Positions 1 through 9,343 of a stretch of DNA of 43,429 nt are shown piece by piece; position 1 is the first letter of the stretch; every line of letters starts with the position of its first letter. Location: positions 1 through 43,429 of the forward strand of contig DASWMK010000142.1 in NCBI GenBank assembly GCA_036399815.1. The letters are read 5' to 3'. Both the position numbers and the translations under genes were made by a program. Origin of the DNA: Acidimicrobiales bacterium. GTDB taxonomy: Bacteria; Actinomycetota; Acidimicrobiia; Acidimicrobiales; DASWMK01. The notes under the pieces are model-generated. The model was not told the origin of the DNA, searched no databases, and saw nothing but the letters and a program-made list of their open reading frames with translations.

Positions 1-2205
1 GAGGTCCCGCCGGGCCCGCCGGGCGACGGCCTGGTTGGCCCGGCAGGCGGCCAGCCCGTCCCCGTCGCCCGACCGCCGGCACACCGCCTCCTGCTCGGCC
101 AGCGCGGCCTCGGCCCCGCCGAGGTCGTCCACCCCGAGCAGGGCGGCGGCCAGGTTGCCGAGCGCCCCGGCCAGGCGGCGGTCGTCGCCGTCCCGCCGGG
201 CGAGGTCGACCAGCGCCCGGTGGAGGGCGACGGCGTCGGCGGTGTGGCCGGCGTCGGTGAGGAGGCGGGCGACCTGCCAGGCGGCGCCGGGGTCGGCGGC
301 CGGATCGGCCAGCACGGCCGCGTAGGTCGACGGCATGCGGTGGGCGGACCGGGCCTCGAGCGCCGCCCAGGTGGCCCGCAGGTCGGCGAGGTCGCGGCGG
401 TAGGCGGCGTCGAGCACGGCCGGGTCGGCGAGGGCCGCGGCGAGGTCGTCCCACCGCTCGGCCCGGAGGAGCTGCCAGAGGCCCTCGTCGACGGTCCGCG
501 GGGTGGGCGGCCGGGCGAGGAAGTAGTCGGCCAGCCGGGCGTGGGCGGCGGCCGGCCGGTAGCGGTCGGCGACGGCCCGCCGGAACGGGCCCGAGGCCGG
601 GGCGACGAGGCCCGACCGGGTGGCCAGGTGGGCCTCGGCGGCGAGGGACAGCGGCGACCAGGTGGCGTGGGGGAGGGGGCCGTCGGCGCCGGGACCGGCC
701 AGCAGGTCCAGCAGCTCGGGCTCGGACAGCCCCCGCCGGGCCGCCCACAGCAGCGACAGCGCCTCGCCGACGAGGCCGGGGCGGTCCCGCTCGTAGTCCC
801 GCTCCCAGCGGGCCAGCACCCGCTCGAGCAGGTCGTCGACGGTGCCGGCGGCCAGGTGGTGGTCGAGGGCGGCGCCGAGCGTGAAGTGGTCGCCGTGCTG
901 GCGCAGCTCGTCGAGGATGGTGACGAGGGCCAGCGGGTTGCCGGTGAGCGGGGCGGCCACCAGCCGGTCGGTGTGCTCGGCCGACAGCGCCTTGGCCGAG
1001 CGGGCGAGGAAGGCGGCGGCCAGGCGGCGGCGCTCGCCCTCGTCGAGGGGCGGGACCCGCCAGGTGGCGAAGCCCCGCTCGGCGGCGGCGTCGAGGGACC
1101 GCCCCGGCCCGGCCGACAGCACCACCCGCACGCCCGGCGGCACCACCGGCGGCAGCCAGGCGAGGTCGGGGGCGCCGTCCCGGTCCTCCAGGTGGTCGAC
1201 CCCGTCGACGACGAGCACCGTCCCCGGCCGGGCCGTGCCGGCGGCGGCGAGGGCGGCGGCGAAGGCCAGCTTCAGCGCGTCCGCCTCGGACGGCGCCTCG
1301 CCGGCCGAAGGGTCGAGCCGGGCGACGAGGCGGCGGAGCATGGCGGCCCAGTCCGCGCTCGCGGCCGTCGCCTGCACGTGGTGGACGACGACGGCCGGCT
1401 GCCCGGCGGCCCAGGCGGCCAGCACGGCCGACTTCCCCGAGCCCGGCTCGCCGGTGACGACGAGCGCCGGGCCGCCGCCGTCGAGCGCCTCCGCCGCGCC
1501 GGGGCGGGGCAGGAACAGGGCCGTGCGCCGCTCGGCCCAGGCGGCCTGCTCGCGCTCCTCCCGCTCCAGCGGGTCGGGGACCTCCTCGGGCGGGAACAGG
1601 CGGTCGATCACGGCCAGCAGGTCCTCGCGGACGAGCCGGCCGAGGGTCTCGGGGTCGGGGTAGCCGTCGCGCACCGGGAACCCGCTCGTGCGGATGCGGT
1701 CCTTGAGCGCGGCGAGCCGGGCCCTGGCCGCCGGGTCGTCGTCGACCAGCGCCGGCCGCTCGTCGGGCGGCGCCCGGTCCACCCAGGCCGGGTCGCGCAG
1801 GTAGAAGTAGGCGTGGCCGGCCATGGCCGGGTCGTTCAGGACGCCGTGGAGGATCTCCAGCTCGGTCACCGAGCGGCCCCGGTCCTCGGCCAGCCAGCCC
1901 AGCTGGGCGGCGAGCTCGGCGGGGACCTCGTCGGGCACCCAGCCGTAGCGCTCGCCGAGCAGGCCGATGAACCACGGCCGGCTCCGCTCGATCTCCGCGA
2001 GGCAGATGGGCAGGACGGCGCCTTCGGCCTTCTGCTCGTCGGTCACCCCCCAACGCAGGTCGACCTCGGCCCAGGCCACCCCCCGCTCCTCGCAGCGCCG
2101 CCGCAGCTCGGGGAAGACCCGCTTGACCAGCTCCTCGCGCTCCTCCTGGAGGTCGCGGAAGGTCGAGGAGATGAAGACCCGCACCGCCCGGCGGTCGTCG
2201 CCCAC
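1..2205 (-). CDS. DUF4062 / P-loop NTPase / TPR protein (STAND-like), 3' end beyond window
   Basis: The 735 visible residues have three parts. The N-terminus carries the DUF4062 signature (VRVFISSTFRDLQEER, about residues 8-23). A P-loop NTPase follows, with Walker A GEPGSGKS at 252-259 and a Walker B-like strand LVVDGVD near 331-337. A helical TPR-like C-terminus (about 625 onward) is cut by the window edge. The same order occurs in STAND/NACHT-type signalling ATPases, including TEP1-like and some bacterial conflict proteins; DUF4062 is a presumed TIR-like or protein-interaction fold. The start is uncertain. GTG at 2205 gives a compact N-terminus, while an in-frame GTG at 2223 lies two bases after the upstream stop; neither has a clear Shine-Dalgarno. 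It probably shares a transcript with the glycosyltransferase genes upstream. The architecture is clear; the biological role is unknown. Confidence 0.85.
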   Translation of the reverse strand, partial: MGDDRRAVRVFISSTFRDLQEEREELVKRVFPELRRRCEERGVAWAEVDLRWGVTDEQKAEGAVLPICLAEIERSRPWFIGLLGERYGWVPDEVPAELAAQLGWLAEDRGRSVTELEILHGVLNDPAMAGHAYFYLRDPAWVDRAPPDERPALVDDDPAARARLAALKDRIRTSGFPVRDGYPDPETLGRLVREDLLAVIDRLFPPEEVPDPLEREEREQAAWAERRTALFLPRPGAAEALDGGGPALVVTGEPGSGKSAVLAAWAAGQPAVVVHHVQATAASADWAAMLRRLVARLDPSAGEAPSEADALKLAFAAALAAAGTARPGTVLVVDGVDHLEDRDGAPDLAWLPPVVPPGVRVVLSAGPGRSLDAAAERGFATWRVPPLDEGERRRLAAAFLARSAKALSAEHTDRLVAAPLTGNPLALVTILDELRQHGDHFTLGAALDHHLAAGTVDDLLERVLARWERDYERDRPGLVGEALSLLWAARRGLSEPELLDLLAGPGADGPLPHATWSPLSLAAEAHLATRSGLVAPASGPFRRAVADRYRPAAAHARLADYFLARPPTPRTVDEGLWQLLRAERWDDLAAALADPAVLDAAYRRDLADLRATWAALEARSAHRMPSTYAAVLADPAADPGAAWQVARLLTDAGHTADAVALHRALVDLARRDGDDRRLAGALGNLAAALLGVDDLGGAEAALAEQEAVCRRSGDGDGLAACRANQAVARRARRDL

Positions 2206-2225
2206 GGGGCGGTATCGAACCACAG

Positions 2226-3959
2226 CTACCCGGCCACGTCCCCCCGGCGGAGCAGGTAGACGGCGGTCGGCTCGTCCTCCAGCCACGACGAGAACGGGTA
2301 GCGAGCGACCACGTCGAAGCCGAGGAGCGGCTCGGACGCCACCACGTGGGTGGCGACCACGCCGGGCGTGTAGAAGCCGACCCACCAGGCGGGCACGTCG
2401 TGCTCGCTCAGGATCAGCGGCGGCGGGGGCGGGGGCGGCGCCCCGGGCTCGACCTCGGCCCGGCCCGGGTCGGCCGGCACCGGGACGTCCTCGGGGGCGA
2501 CGGGCCGGCGGAACACGTGGTAGCCGTCCCACGCCGCGCCGGCGTCGAGCTCGAGCGGGCCGACCCCGGCCGCGAACGCGTCGCGCCCGGCCCGCCAGGT
2601 GGCCGACTGGAAGGCGAGGTAGTCGTGGGTGCCGGCCACCGACACGGCGGCCAGCGCGGCGGTCGCCACCCACGCCGGGGCCAGCCGCAGGCGCAGGTCC
2701 CGCACCGCCCACAGCACGAGGGCGACGAGCAGGGGCAGCAGCGGCAGCAGGTAGCGGTCGTAGCTGACGACGGTGGCCCGCACCGGGAACGACGACGGGA
2801 CGACGCCGGCGGCCTGCCAGGTCGCCAGCACGGCGACCAGGCCGGCCGGCCCCCGCCACGCCGGGGCGCGCACGAGGGCCCTGGCCAGCAGCACCGCCGC
2901 GGCCACCGAGAGGGCGGCGACCACCCAGCCGACGGCGGCCGTCGTCGAGTACGACAGCAGCGGGGCCCGGCCGCCCCGCAGGTCGCCCGACGGCCCGAGG
3001 CCGGCCCGGTCCACGAACTGGGGGACGTAGGGGAAGCCGAGGTGGCGGGTGCGGAAGCCGACGAACCCGTAGGCGAGCACGACCACCCATCCGGCGACGA
3101 GCGCCCACCCGAGCCGGGGCATCCTGCGCACCACCCGGGGGAGGGCGACGGCCGCGCCGACGACGAGGGGCAGGGCGAAGAACCCGACCCACTCGAGCTC
3201 GACGAAGGCGACCTGGCGGACGAGCGAGAGCGTCCCCCGCACCCCGGCGTCGCCGGCGGCGGCGAGGAAGTCGCCCGAGTTGGACGCCTGGTCGACCAGG
3301 CCGGTGACCGTCGCCGCGGTGTAGGCGAGGGCCGTCAGCACGGGCACGAGCGAGACCCGCACGGCCTCCCGGACGGTCAGGCGGCGGGCCACGGCCAGCC
3401 ACGTGAGCACGGCGAGCGGGATCAGCAGCCCGTGCTGGCGGACGAGGAAGGCGAGGCCGGCGGCGGCCGACCCGGCGACGACCCACCGGCCCGCCCCCTC
3501 CCTGGCGAAGCCCCGCACGTAGCCGTAGGCGGCCATCGCCAGCAGGGCGGTGAAGAACCCGTCGGTCATGAACGTGAAGGCGAGGACGTAGCCGAGCGGG
3601 TGCCACCAGACGAGGGCCGCGCCGAGCGTGCTCCTCGCCCGGTCCACCCCGAGCTCACGGCACAGCCCGTAGGCGGCCAGGCCGCCGAGCAGCCAGATCA
3701 CGAACGTCGACACCCGCAGCACCCCGAACGACACGCCGAACACGGCGCCGAACAGCCCGCCCCACAGCACCGGGAACACGGCCGTGGCCGCGGCCGGGAG
3801 GATGCGCAGCTCGCCGTCGTGCACGAGCGTCGCCACCGAGCGGGCGTAGATGAAGTCGTCGCTCACGGCCACCGGCGCGAGGGTCGGCACCACGAACGTG
3901 GACGCCACGAGCGCGGCGGCGACGAGCAGCAGGGGCCAGTGCCGGCGGGCCAGGTCCAC
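2226..3959 (-). CDS. Multi-TM glycosyltransferase, GT-C fold (ArnT/PMT-like, GT39/GT83 type)
   Basis: 577 aa integral membrane protein with about 10-12 hydrophobic helices from residue 9 onward. An acidic pair in the first external loop (SDDFIYA, about residue 33) is the usual catalytic-site mark of GT-C enzymes that use polyprenyl-phosphate sugars. A soluble tail begins near residue 480 with a run of seven prolines and ends in an aromatic-rich segment, as in other actinobacterial members. Family knowledge suggests transfer of a sugar from a lipid carrier to a protein or glycolipid outside the membrane. The start lies three bases after the stop of a GT2 synthase, which fits an operon in which that enzyme makes the polyprenyl-phosphate sugar used here. 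The acceptor cannot be told from sequence. Confidence 0.85.
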   Translation of the reverse strand: MDLARRHWPLLLVAAALVASTFVVPTLAPVAVSDDFIYARSVATLVHDGELRILPAAATAVFPVLWGGLFGAVFGVSFGVLRVSTFVIWLLGGLAAYGLCRELGVDRARSTLGAALVWWHPLGYVLAFTFMTDGFFTALLAMAAYGYVRGFAREGAGRWVVAGSAAAGLAFLVRQHGLLIPLAVLTWLAVARRLTVREAVRVSLVPVLTALAYTAATVTGLVDQASNSGDFLAAAGDAGVRGTLSLVRQVAFVELEWVGFFALPLVVGAAVALPRVVRRMPRLGWALVAGWVVVLAYGFVGFRTRHLGFPYVPQFVDRAGLGPSGDLRGGRAPLLSYSTTAAVGWVVAALSVAAAVLLARALVRAPAWRGPAGLVAVLATWQAAGVVPSSFPVRATVVSYDRYLLPLLPLLVALVLWAVRDLRLRLAPAWVATAALAAVSVAGTHDYLAFQSATWRAGRDAFAAGVGPLELDAGAAWDGYHVFRRPVAPEDVPVPADPGRAEVEPGAPPPPPPPLILSEHDVPAWWVGFYTPGVVATHVVASEPLLGFDVVARYPFSSWLEDEPTAVYLLRRGDVAG

Positions 3960-3962
3960 GCG

Positions 3963-4688
3963 TCAGTCGGGCGCGAGCGCGGCGGACGGCTGGCCCACGG
4001 ACCGCCGCAGCCGGACCAGCTCGCGGAAGGCCCGGGCGATGACGCGGGGGTCGGCGCCGCTGGCCGTCCCCGCCTGCCGGGGCCGGTGGCTGACCGGCAC
4101 CTGCTCGATCCGGGCGCCGGCCCGCTGGAGCTTCAGCAGCAGCTCGGCGGAGATGACGGCGCCGTCCGCCTCGAGCGGGCCGACGTCGACCAGCCGGTCG
4201 CGGCGCAGGAGCTTGAAGGCACAGTCGACGTCGCGGATGCGCACGCCGAGCACGAGCCGCACGACCTGGGACCACAGCCACGCGTTCACCCGCCGGCCGA
4301 GGTGGTCGGCCCGCTCCCTGCGGTAGCCGACGACGGCCTCGGCCCGTTCGGTCAGCGGCAGCAGCAGGCGCAGCTCGGTCGGGTCGAACTGGCCGTCCCC
4401 GTCGGTGAGGAACACCCAGTCGCAGCGGGCCGCGCCGAACCCGCTGCGCACGGCCGCCCCGTAGCCCCGGTTGCGGGCGTGGTGGACGACCCGGACGCGG
4501 GGGTCGGCGGCGGCCAGCCCGTCGGCGATGGCCGGGGTGGCGTCGGCGCTGCCGTCGTCGACCACGACCACCTCGAAGCGGTCGAGCCCCAGCCCGGCCA
4601 GCGCCGCCGTGACCTCGCCGACCGTGCGGGCCAGGTTCCCCTCCTCGTCGTAGGCCGGGAGCACGGCGCTCACCTCGGTCACGGGCAC
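3963..4688 (-). CDS. GT2 glycosyltransferase, polyprenyl-phosphate mannose/glucose synthase type
   Basis: 241 aa protein with a GT-A fold. It begins with the strand VSAVLPAYDEEGNL and has VVVVDDGSADAT (nucleotide-sugar Asp pair) and FLTDGDGQFDPTEL (the DxD-like metal site), followed by RDVDCAFKLLRRD, typical of DPM1/polyprenol-phosphate mannosyltransferases. No C-terminal membrane domain is seen, so it resembles the soluble class. It probably transfers a hexose from GDP- or UDP-sugar to polyprenyl phosphate for the GT-C enzyme encoded next. I chose GTG 4688 because a -10-like TACGGT lies eight bases upstream, fitting a leaderless transcript; GTG 4682 is the alternative. The frame stays open upstream to 5054, but that part lacks family similarity. 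Confidence 0.88.
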   Translation of the reverse strand: MPVTEVSAVLPAYDEEGNLARTVGEVTAALAGLGLDRFEVVVVDDGSADATPAIADGLAAADPRVRVVHHARNRGYGAAVRSGFGAARCDWVFLTDGDGQFDPTELRLLLPLTERAEAVVGYRRERADHLGRRVNAWLWSQVVRLVLGVRIRDVDCAFKLLRRDRLVDVGPLEADGAVISAELLLKLQRAGARIEQVPVSHRPRQAGTASGADPRVIARAFRELVRLRRSVGQPSAALAPD

Positions 4689-4702
4689 GGCCCGGAACCG
4701 TA
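4689..4702 (-). promoter_or_regulatory. Probable leaderless promoter element of the GT2 gene
   Basis: On the minus strand TACGGT (4702-4697), a TAnnnT-type -10 hexamer, is followed by TCCGGGCC and then the GTG start at 4688. Transcription would begin at or next to the start codon. The same layout recurs before other genes in this window. Confidence 0.45.
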
Positions 4703-4767
4703 CCGCCGGGCAGGAACCCGGCCGGGCGGTGGCGAAAGGAGGCGCACCGCGAGCCCCGGGAGGGAAC

Positions 4768-7700
4768 GTGCGACACCGACGCCTGCTGCCGGTGGCCGTC
4801 GCCGCGACGGCCGTGACCCTGCTGCTCGTCCCCGTGGCCGACGCCGCCACGGGGGCCCTGTCCGTCAACTCGGTGGGCGGCCAGGCCGTCCGCCGGGGCC
4901 GGGTGACCAACCCGCTGTCCGGGCCCGTCACCGTGCGGGGCACGGCGTCGGTCACCGACGGGCCCGCCCCCACGCCGGCCACCACCCCGCTGATCGCCGA
5001 CGCCGGCGACAGCCCCTTCGTCGCCGCCGGCGACCGGGCCACGCTCGCCGGCATGGCCTTCGGGGACGGCGCCGTACTCCTTCGCCTGGTCGACCCCGGT
5101 CGGCGCCATCGCCGAGGGCGCCGACTCGGCCACCGCCCTGCTCGACACGGCCGGCGTCGCCCCCGGCACCCACACCCTGTCGTTCACGGTCACCGACGCC
5201 GACGGCGCCGTCAGCACCGACACCGTGAAGGTCGTGGTGGCGACGGCGTCGACGTCGACCCTCGTCGACGAGAGCCGGGCCGACACCACCCCCGGCGTCC
5301 TCGGCAACGGCCAGCCCGGCACCGTCGACTTCCCGTTCACGGTCGCCCCCGGCACCGACCGCATCGACGTGGCCGCCACGTGGACGGTCCCGGTCAACGA
5401 CTACGACCTCGTCCTGGTCGACCCGCACGGGGCCGAGCGGGCGCCCGTCGGCGACCCGGCCGGGGTCACCACCGAGGCGACCACCCTGTCCGACCCCGAG
5501 GCCGGGAGCTGGATCGCCCGGGTCGAGAAGTTCGCCACCGTGGCCGACACCGTCCACATGGTCGTCACGGCCGCCTCGACCGGCCCCGACCCCCGGCCGG
5601 TGGTCGACGCCGGCGGCCCGTACCGCTACCGCACCGGCACGGCCCAGACGCTGGCCGGCACGGTCACCGGCGGCACGGCGCCCGTGGCCGTCGCCTGGGA
5701 CCTCGACGGCGACGGCCGGTTCGAGACGGCCGGCACCTCGGCCAGGGCCGCCCTGCCCGACGGCCGCCACCTCGTCACCCTGAAGGCGACCGGGGCCGAC
5801 GGCCTCGAGCGCCGGGAGACGACGTCGCTGCTCGTGGCCGACCCCGCCCGCCTGGCCGCCGAGACCACCCCGCTGACGGTGATCGGGATCGCCGACACCG
5901 GCATCAACCCGTACCACCTCGAGTTCTCGGCCACGACCTACCCCGACCCCGACGTGCTGGCCCTCACCGAGAACTTCACCCGCCACCCGTCGGAGTACCT
6001 CCCCGGCTACCCGGCCGACGCCGAGGCCCTCGACGTCACGCTCGGCCAGGGCTACTTCCCGGCCGAGGACGCCGACCTGTGGACCCCCGAGCGCATCCAG
6101 GAGGGCCGGCTCTACTGGATCCCCGGCACGAAGATCGTGGGCGCCTGGGACGCCGGCGACGCGGCCGGCCTCCAGGAGTCGACCGTCGACGGCAACCCCG
6201 ACAGCCACCCGATCCTCGACGACAACGGGCACGGCAGCGGCTCGGCGTCGGTGTCGACCGGCAACCGCTACGGCTACTGCCCGACCTGCCTCCTCATGGT
6301 CGTCGAGAGCCTCGACGAGACCGTCGCCACCGGCATGCCGTGGGTGGACGTGACCTCCCACAGCTTCGGCTACGTCGGCGGCGCGCCGCTCGGCCCGGCC
6401 CTCGGGCCCAACACGGCCACCAAGGCCGCCGTCGAGCGGGGCCAGACGGTGCTGTTCGCCGCCGGCAACGGCGTCGGCAACGCCTTCGACGTCCCCATCT
6501 CCACCTACGGCTCGGACCAGACCGGCAACGACTGGACGATCACGGTCGGCGCCCTGCGCCGGGACAACCAGCGGGCCGTCGTCGGCGACGGCATCCCCGT
6601 GCACATCTCCGCCTGGGGCGACGGCAACCTGCCGTCGGCGTGCCGGACCGGCACCGTCGGGCAGTGCGCGTTCGGCGGCACGTCGGCGGCCACGCCGTAC
6701 ACGGCCGGCATCTTCGGCACCGTCCTCACCCGGGTCCGCGACGCCATCGGCGACGGCGAGGCCGGCCAGAAGGCCCCGGTGGCGCTGGCCGACGGGCGCA
6801 CGCAGGGCCAGGTCGTGGCCGAGGGCCTGCCGGTGGACGGCAGCACGTTCCTCGCCGACGGCCTCCTGACCAGGGCCGAGCTCCGCGAGGCCGTGCTGAA
6901 GACGGCGTTCCCGTTGGTCGGCGAGACGTCCCCCTACCCGTACCCGCTGACCGCGCCCTACGACCCGTCGACCAACGTGCTGTTCGAGGGGTACGGCGCC
7001 GCCACCCCCGAGGGCGCGGCGCGCGCCGTCGACGTGCTGCTCGGCCGCAGCCTGCTGCCCGACCGCTCCGCCGAGGACGAGTTCTTCGCCATGGACGCGG
7101 CCGTCCGCGACTCGCTGTACGGCGCCTACGACCGGGACGGCGACGGCGACGAGGACCCGGCCGGCGACCCGGCGGCCTCCGCGGCGGTGGCCGCGCTCGG
7201 CCTGACCGCCGCCCAGCTGGCGAGCGTGGACGGCGCGCTGGCCGCCCTCGGCGAGGTCGCCACCCTGCGGCAGGCGGCGGCCAACGAGGCCGCCACCGGC
7301 GGGGCGACCACGGCCGCCACCGGCGAACCGGTCATGTACCACCTGCACCGGCGGGTGGCGGCCGAGCCCGACGAGCCCGTCGCCGGGTGCGACGCCGAGA
7401 AGAACGAGCAGTACATGGACCGCGAGGACACGTCCGGCGACCTCGAGCCGTGCTTCGAGAACCGGGTGACGACGGTGGCCGCCGCCTACCGGCCGGTCGG
7501 CATCTTCGCCTCGTCCGACGTGCTCGACGCCCCGCTGCCGGCCGGCTCGCTCGTCACCGCCGACGTGTACCTCGCCGGCGAGACGCCCGCCGCCGTGCGG
7601 CCGACGGCCGTGCTGGTGGCCACCGACCGCGAGATCGCCGAGGCGCCGGGCACGTTCCAGCCGGTGGTCGGCTCCGGCCCCGGCGGGGCGGCGTGCGCCG

Positions 7701-8404
7701 CCCTCGGCGAGGCGTGCTGGACCCACTACACGATCGGCCTGCGCACCACCCGCCCGGCCTTCGCCGGCGAGCAGGTGACGTTCCAGGTGGCCCTGTTCGG
7801 CACCCGGTCGTGGGCCTTCGGCCACGAGGGCGACCACGCCTCCCGGGTCACGATCGTGCCCGCGGCCGTGCCGGCCACCGGGTTCGCCTTCGGCGCCACG
7901 GTGACGTCGCCGGCGGCCGGCGAGGCCGTCGAGCAGGGCACCACGGTGGTGGCCGGCGGCTCGTACAGCTTCCCGGACCAGGGCACCGACCCGACCGGCG
8001 CCGGCGACCACCCGTCCACCCGCCGGGTGCAGGTGTCCCTCGACGACGCCACGTTCCGCCGGCCGGTCGAGGCCACCCTGGACGACGGGACCTGGTCGGC
8101 GCCGCTCGGCCGCCCGGCGCCCGGGGCGCACCGGGTCTACGTCAGGGCGATGGTGGACCGGACGGCGTCGGCCGTGCGGTCGGCCGCCTTCACGGTCCGG
8201 CCGTCCACCAGGGTCGAGTGGCAGGTGGTGGAGCGCAACGCCACGCCCGACGCCGCCGCCTGGCGGGACGCCACCGGCCTGTCCACGTGGTCGTACTCGT
8301 TCGACACGGCCACGTACGGGACCGGCGCCCGCACCATCGTCACCCGGCTGGTGTCGGCGGGGGAGGTGCTCGCCGAGCAGACGGTGGCCGCCCGCTTCCG
8401 CTAG
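4768..8404 (+). CDS. Secreted subtilisin-like (S8) protease with PKD-like domains, frameshifted near N-terminus
   Basis: GTG 4768 follows a GGAGGG Shine-Dalgarno and encodes a signal peptide (MRHRRLLPVAVAATAVTLLL, cut near ADA-A). A PKD/Ig-like domain follows, but the reading frame changes at 5059-5060. Removing one T there restores SGTAPYSFAWSTP and a continuous protein of about 1211 aa. Downstream in the second frame are a PPC-like domain (about 5300-5580), a PKD domain (about 5600-5850) and the S8 catalytic domain: Asp in IADTGIN (codon 5894), His in NGHGSGSAS (codon 6230), oxyanion Asn in AAGNG, and Ser in GGTSAATP (codon 6683). A Ca-binding-like DRDGDGDED segment and beta-rich C-terminal domains end the protein. 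The catalytic domain is intact, so this is either a recent one-base lesion or an assembly indel. The stop is shared base-for-base with the convergent hydrolase through CTAG. Confidence 0.8.
5056..5064 (+). other. Single-base frameshift site in the S8 protease gene
   Basis: Frame 1 carries the signal peptide and first PKD strand up to ATG GCC (5053-5058). Frame 2 carries the rest from TCG (5060-5062). One surplus T at 5059/5060 accounts for the shift, and the corrected length is an exact multiple of three. No slippery heptamer or stop codon suggests programmed shifting. Confidence 0.7.
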
Positions 8405-9323
8405 CCCCCGGGCGCGGCGGGGACGGCGAGGAAGGCGGCCCTGAGCAGGGCGGTGCCCTGGGCGTTGGCGCACACGTCGTGGCCGATGCCCGGGGCCACC
8501 GCCTCGTCGACCATCGGTGTCCCCGCCGCCCGCAGCAGGGCCTCGTAGGCCCTGGCCTGGTTGACGACCGGGACCGCCTCGTGCTCGCCGAGGAGCACGG
8601 TGACCCTGGTCGACTCGTGGAGGAGGTCGGCGCCCGCCGCCCCGACGCTCTCCTCGCCCCACCTGGCCTCGTAGGCCGGGTCCTCCAGCGTGCACGGGCC
8701 GGCGAAGTGCTGGAAGCCGCGAGCGGCGTCGATGTTGCGGCGGTTGCCGTCGAGGTAGGCGAGGTCGCCGCGGTCGAGGCAGCCGGCGGCGACGTCGGTG
8801 GCGGACGGCCCGCCCGTCGGGATCGCGGCGTCGACGACGGCGTCGAGGCCGTAGTGGGACAGGGCGTGGACCACGGCGTTGGCGCTGGCCGACACGCCGG
8901 TGACGCAGTAGCCGCACGCCCCGGGCGACGGCGTCAGCCCGAGCGGGGCGACCACGGTCTCGTGGGCCCAGGCGATCACGGTGGCCGGGCGGCAGGCCAT
9001 GGCGTGGCTGCCGGCGTCCTCGCCCCGCTCGGCGACGTGCCAGCCGGCTGGGCGACGGCGATCGTGGCGCCGAGCGGGCGCTGCACGCCGGGGCAGGTGA
9101 CGGTGACGTTCCGGCAGGTGTGGTCGGCCGGGCACCCCGCCCCGGTCACCGGGCGGCCCAGGGTGACGGTGCCGAGCGGGCGGAGGGGCGCCCCGGCGCC
9201 GGCCGGGGGCGCGGCCGCGAGGTGGGCGGCCAGCACCAGCGCCAGCACGGGCACCGCCGCGCGCCGCCGCCGCACGGGCGGGCCGGTGGGACCGGGGCGG
9301 TCGCGTCGCCGGGCGCCCGGCAT
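8401..9323 (-). pseudogene. Secreted alpha/beta hydrolase, disrupted (internal deletion plus frameshift)
   Basis: ATG 9323 opens an Arg-rich signal peptide with the hydrophobic core VPVLALVLAAHLAAA and a short mature N-terminus up to ATIAVAQPAG (near 9050). That frame then degenerates. A second frame picks up at AGWHVAERGEDAGSHAMACRPA (near 9047) and runs to the stop at 8401. It holds the nucleophile elbow GVSAS (GxSxG) and a candidate catalytic His in GIGHDV. In alpha/beta hydrolases the segment between the first strand and the helix before the elbow supplies the oxyanion hole. Here roughly 40-45 residues seem to be missing at the junction, and the two parts are out of frame. I therefore read it as a pseudogene or an assembly error. 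It lies 20 bp after the NRPS stop on the same strand, so it may share its transcript. Confidence 0.6.
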
Positions 9324-9343
9324 GGCGGCGCTGCGGCGGCGCG

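Noticed and set aside
2415-2440. G/C-run near 2420 as a repeat or regulatory tract
   Set aside because: It encodes the seven-proline linker of the GT-C protein and has no independent signal.
2346-5228. Very long open frame on the plus strand (about 960 codons), and similar ones at 220-2259, 9398-13600, 21815-25135 and 36296-40057
   Set aside because: They lie antisense to genes with clear domains. Their translations are low-complexity Gly/Arg/Pro/Val/His-rich sequence with no motif, as expected from the lack of stops in shadow frames of GC-rich DNA.
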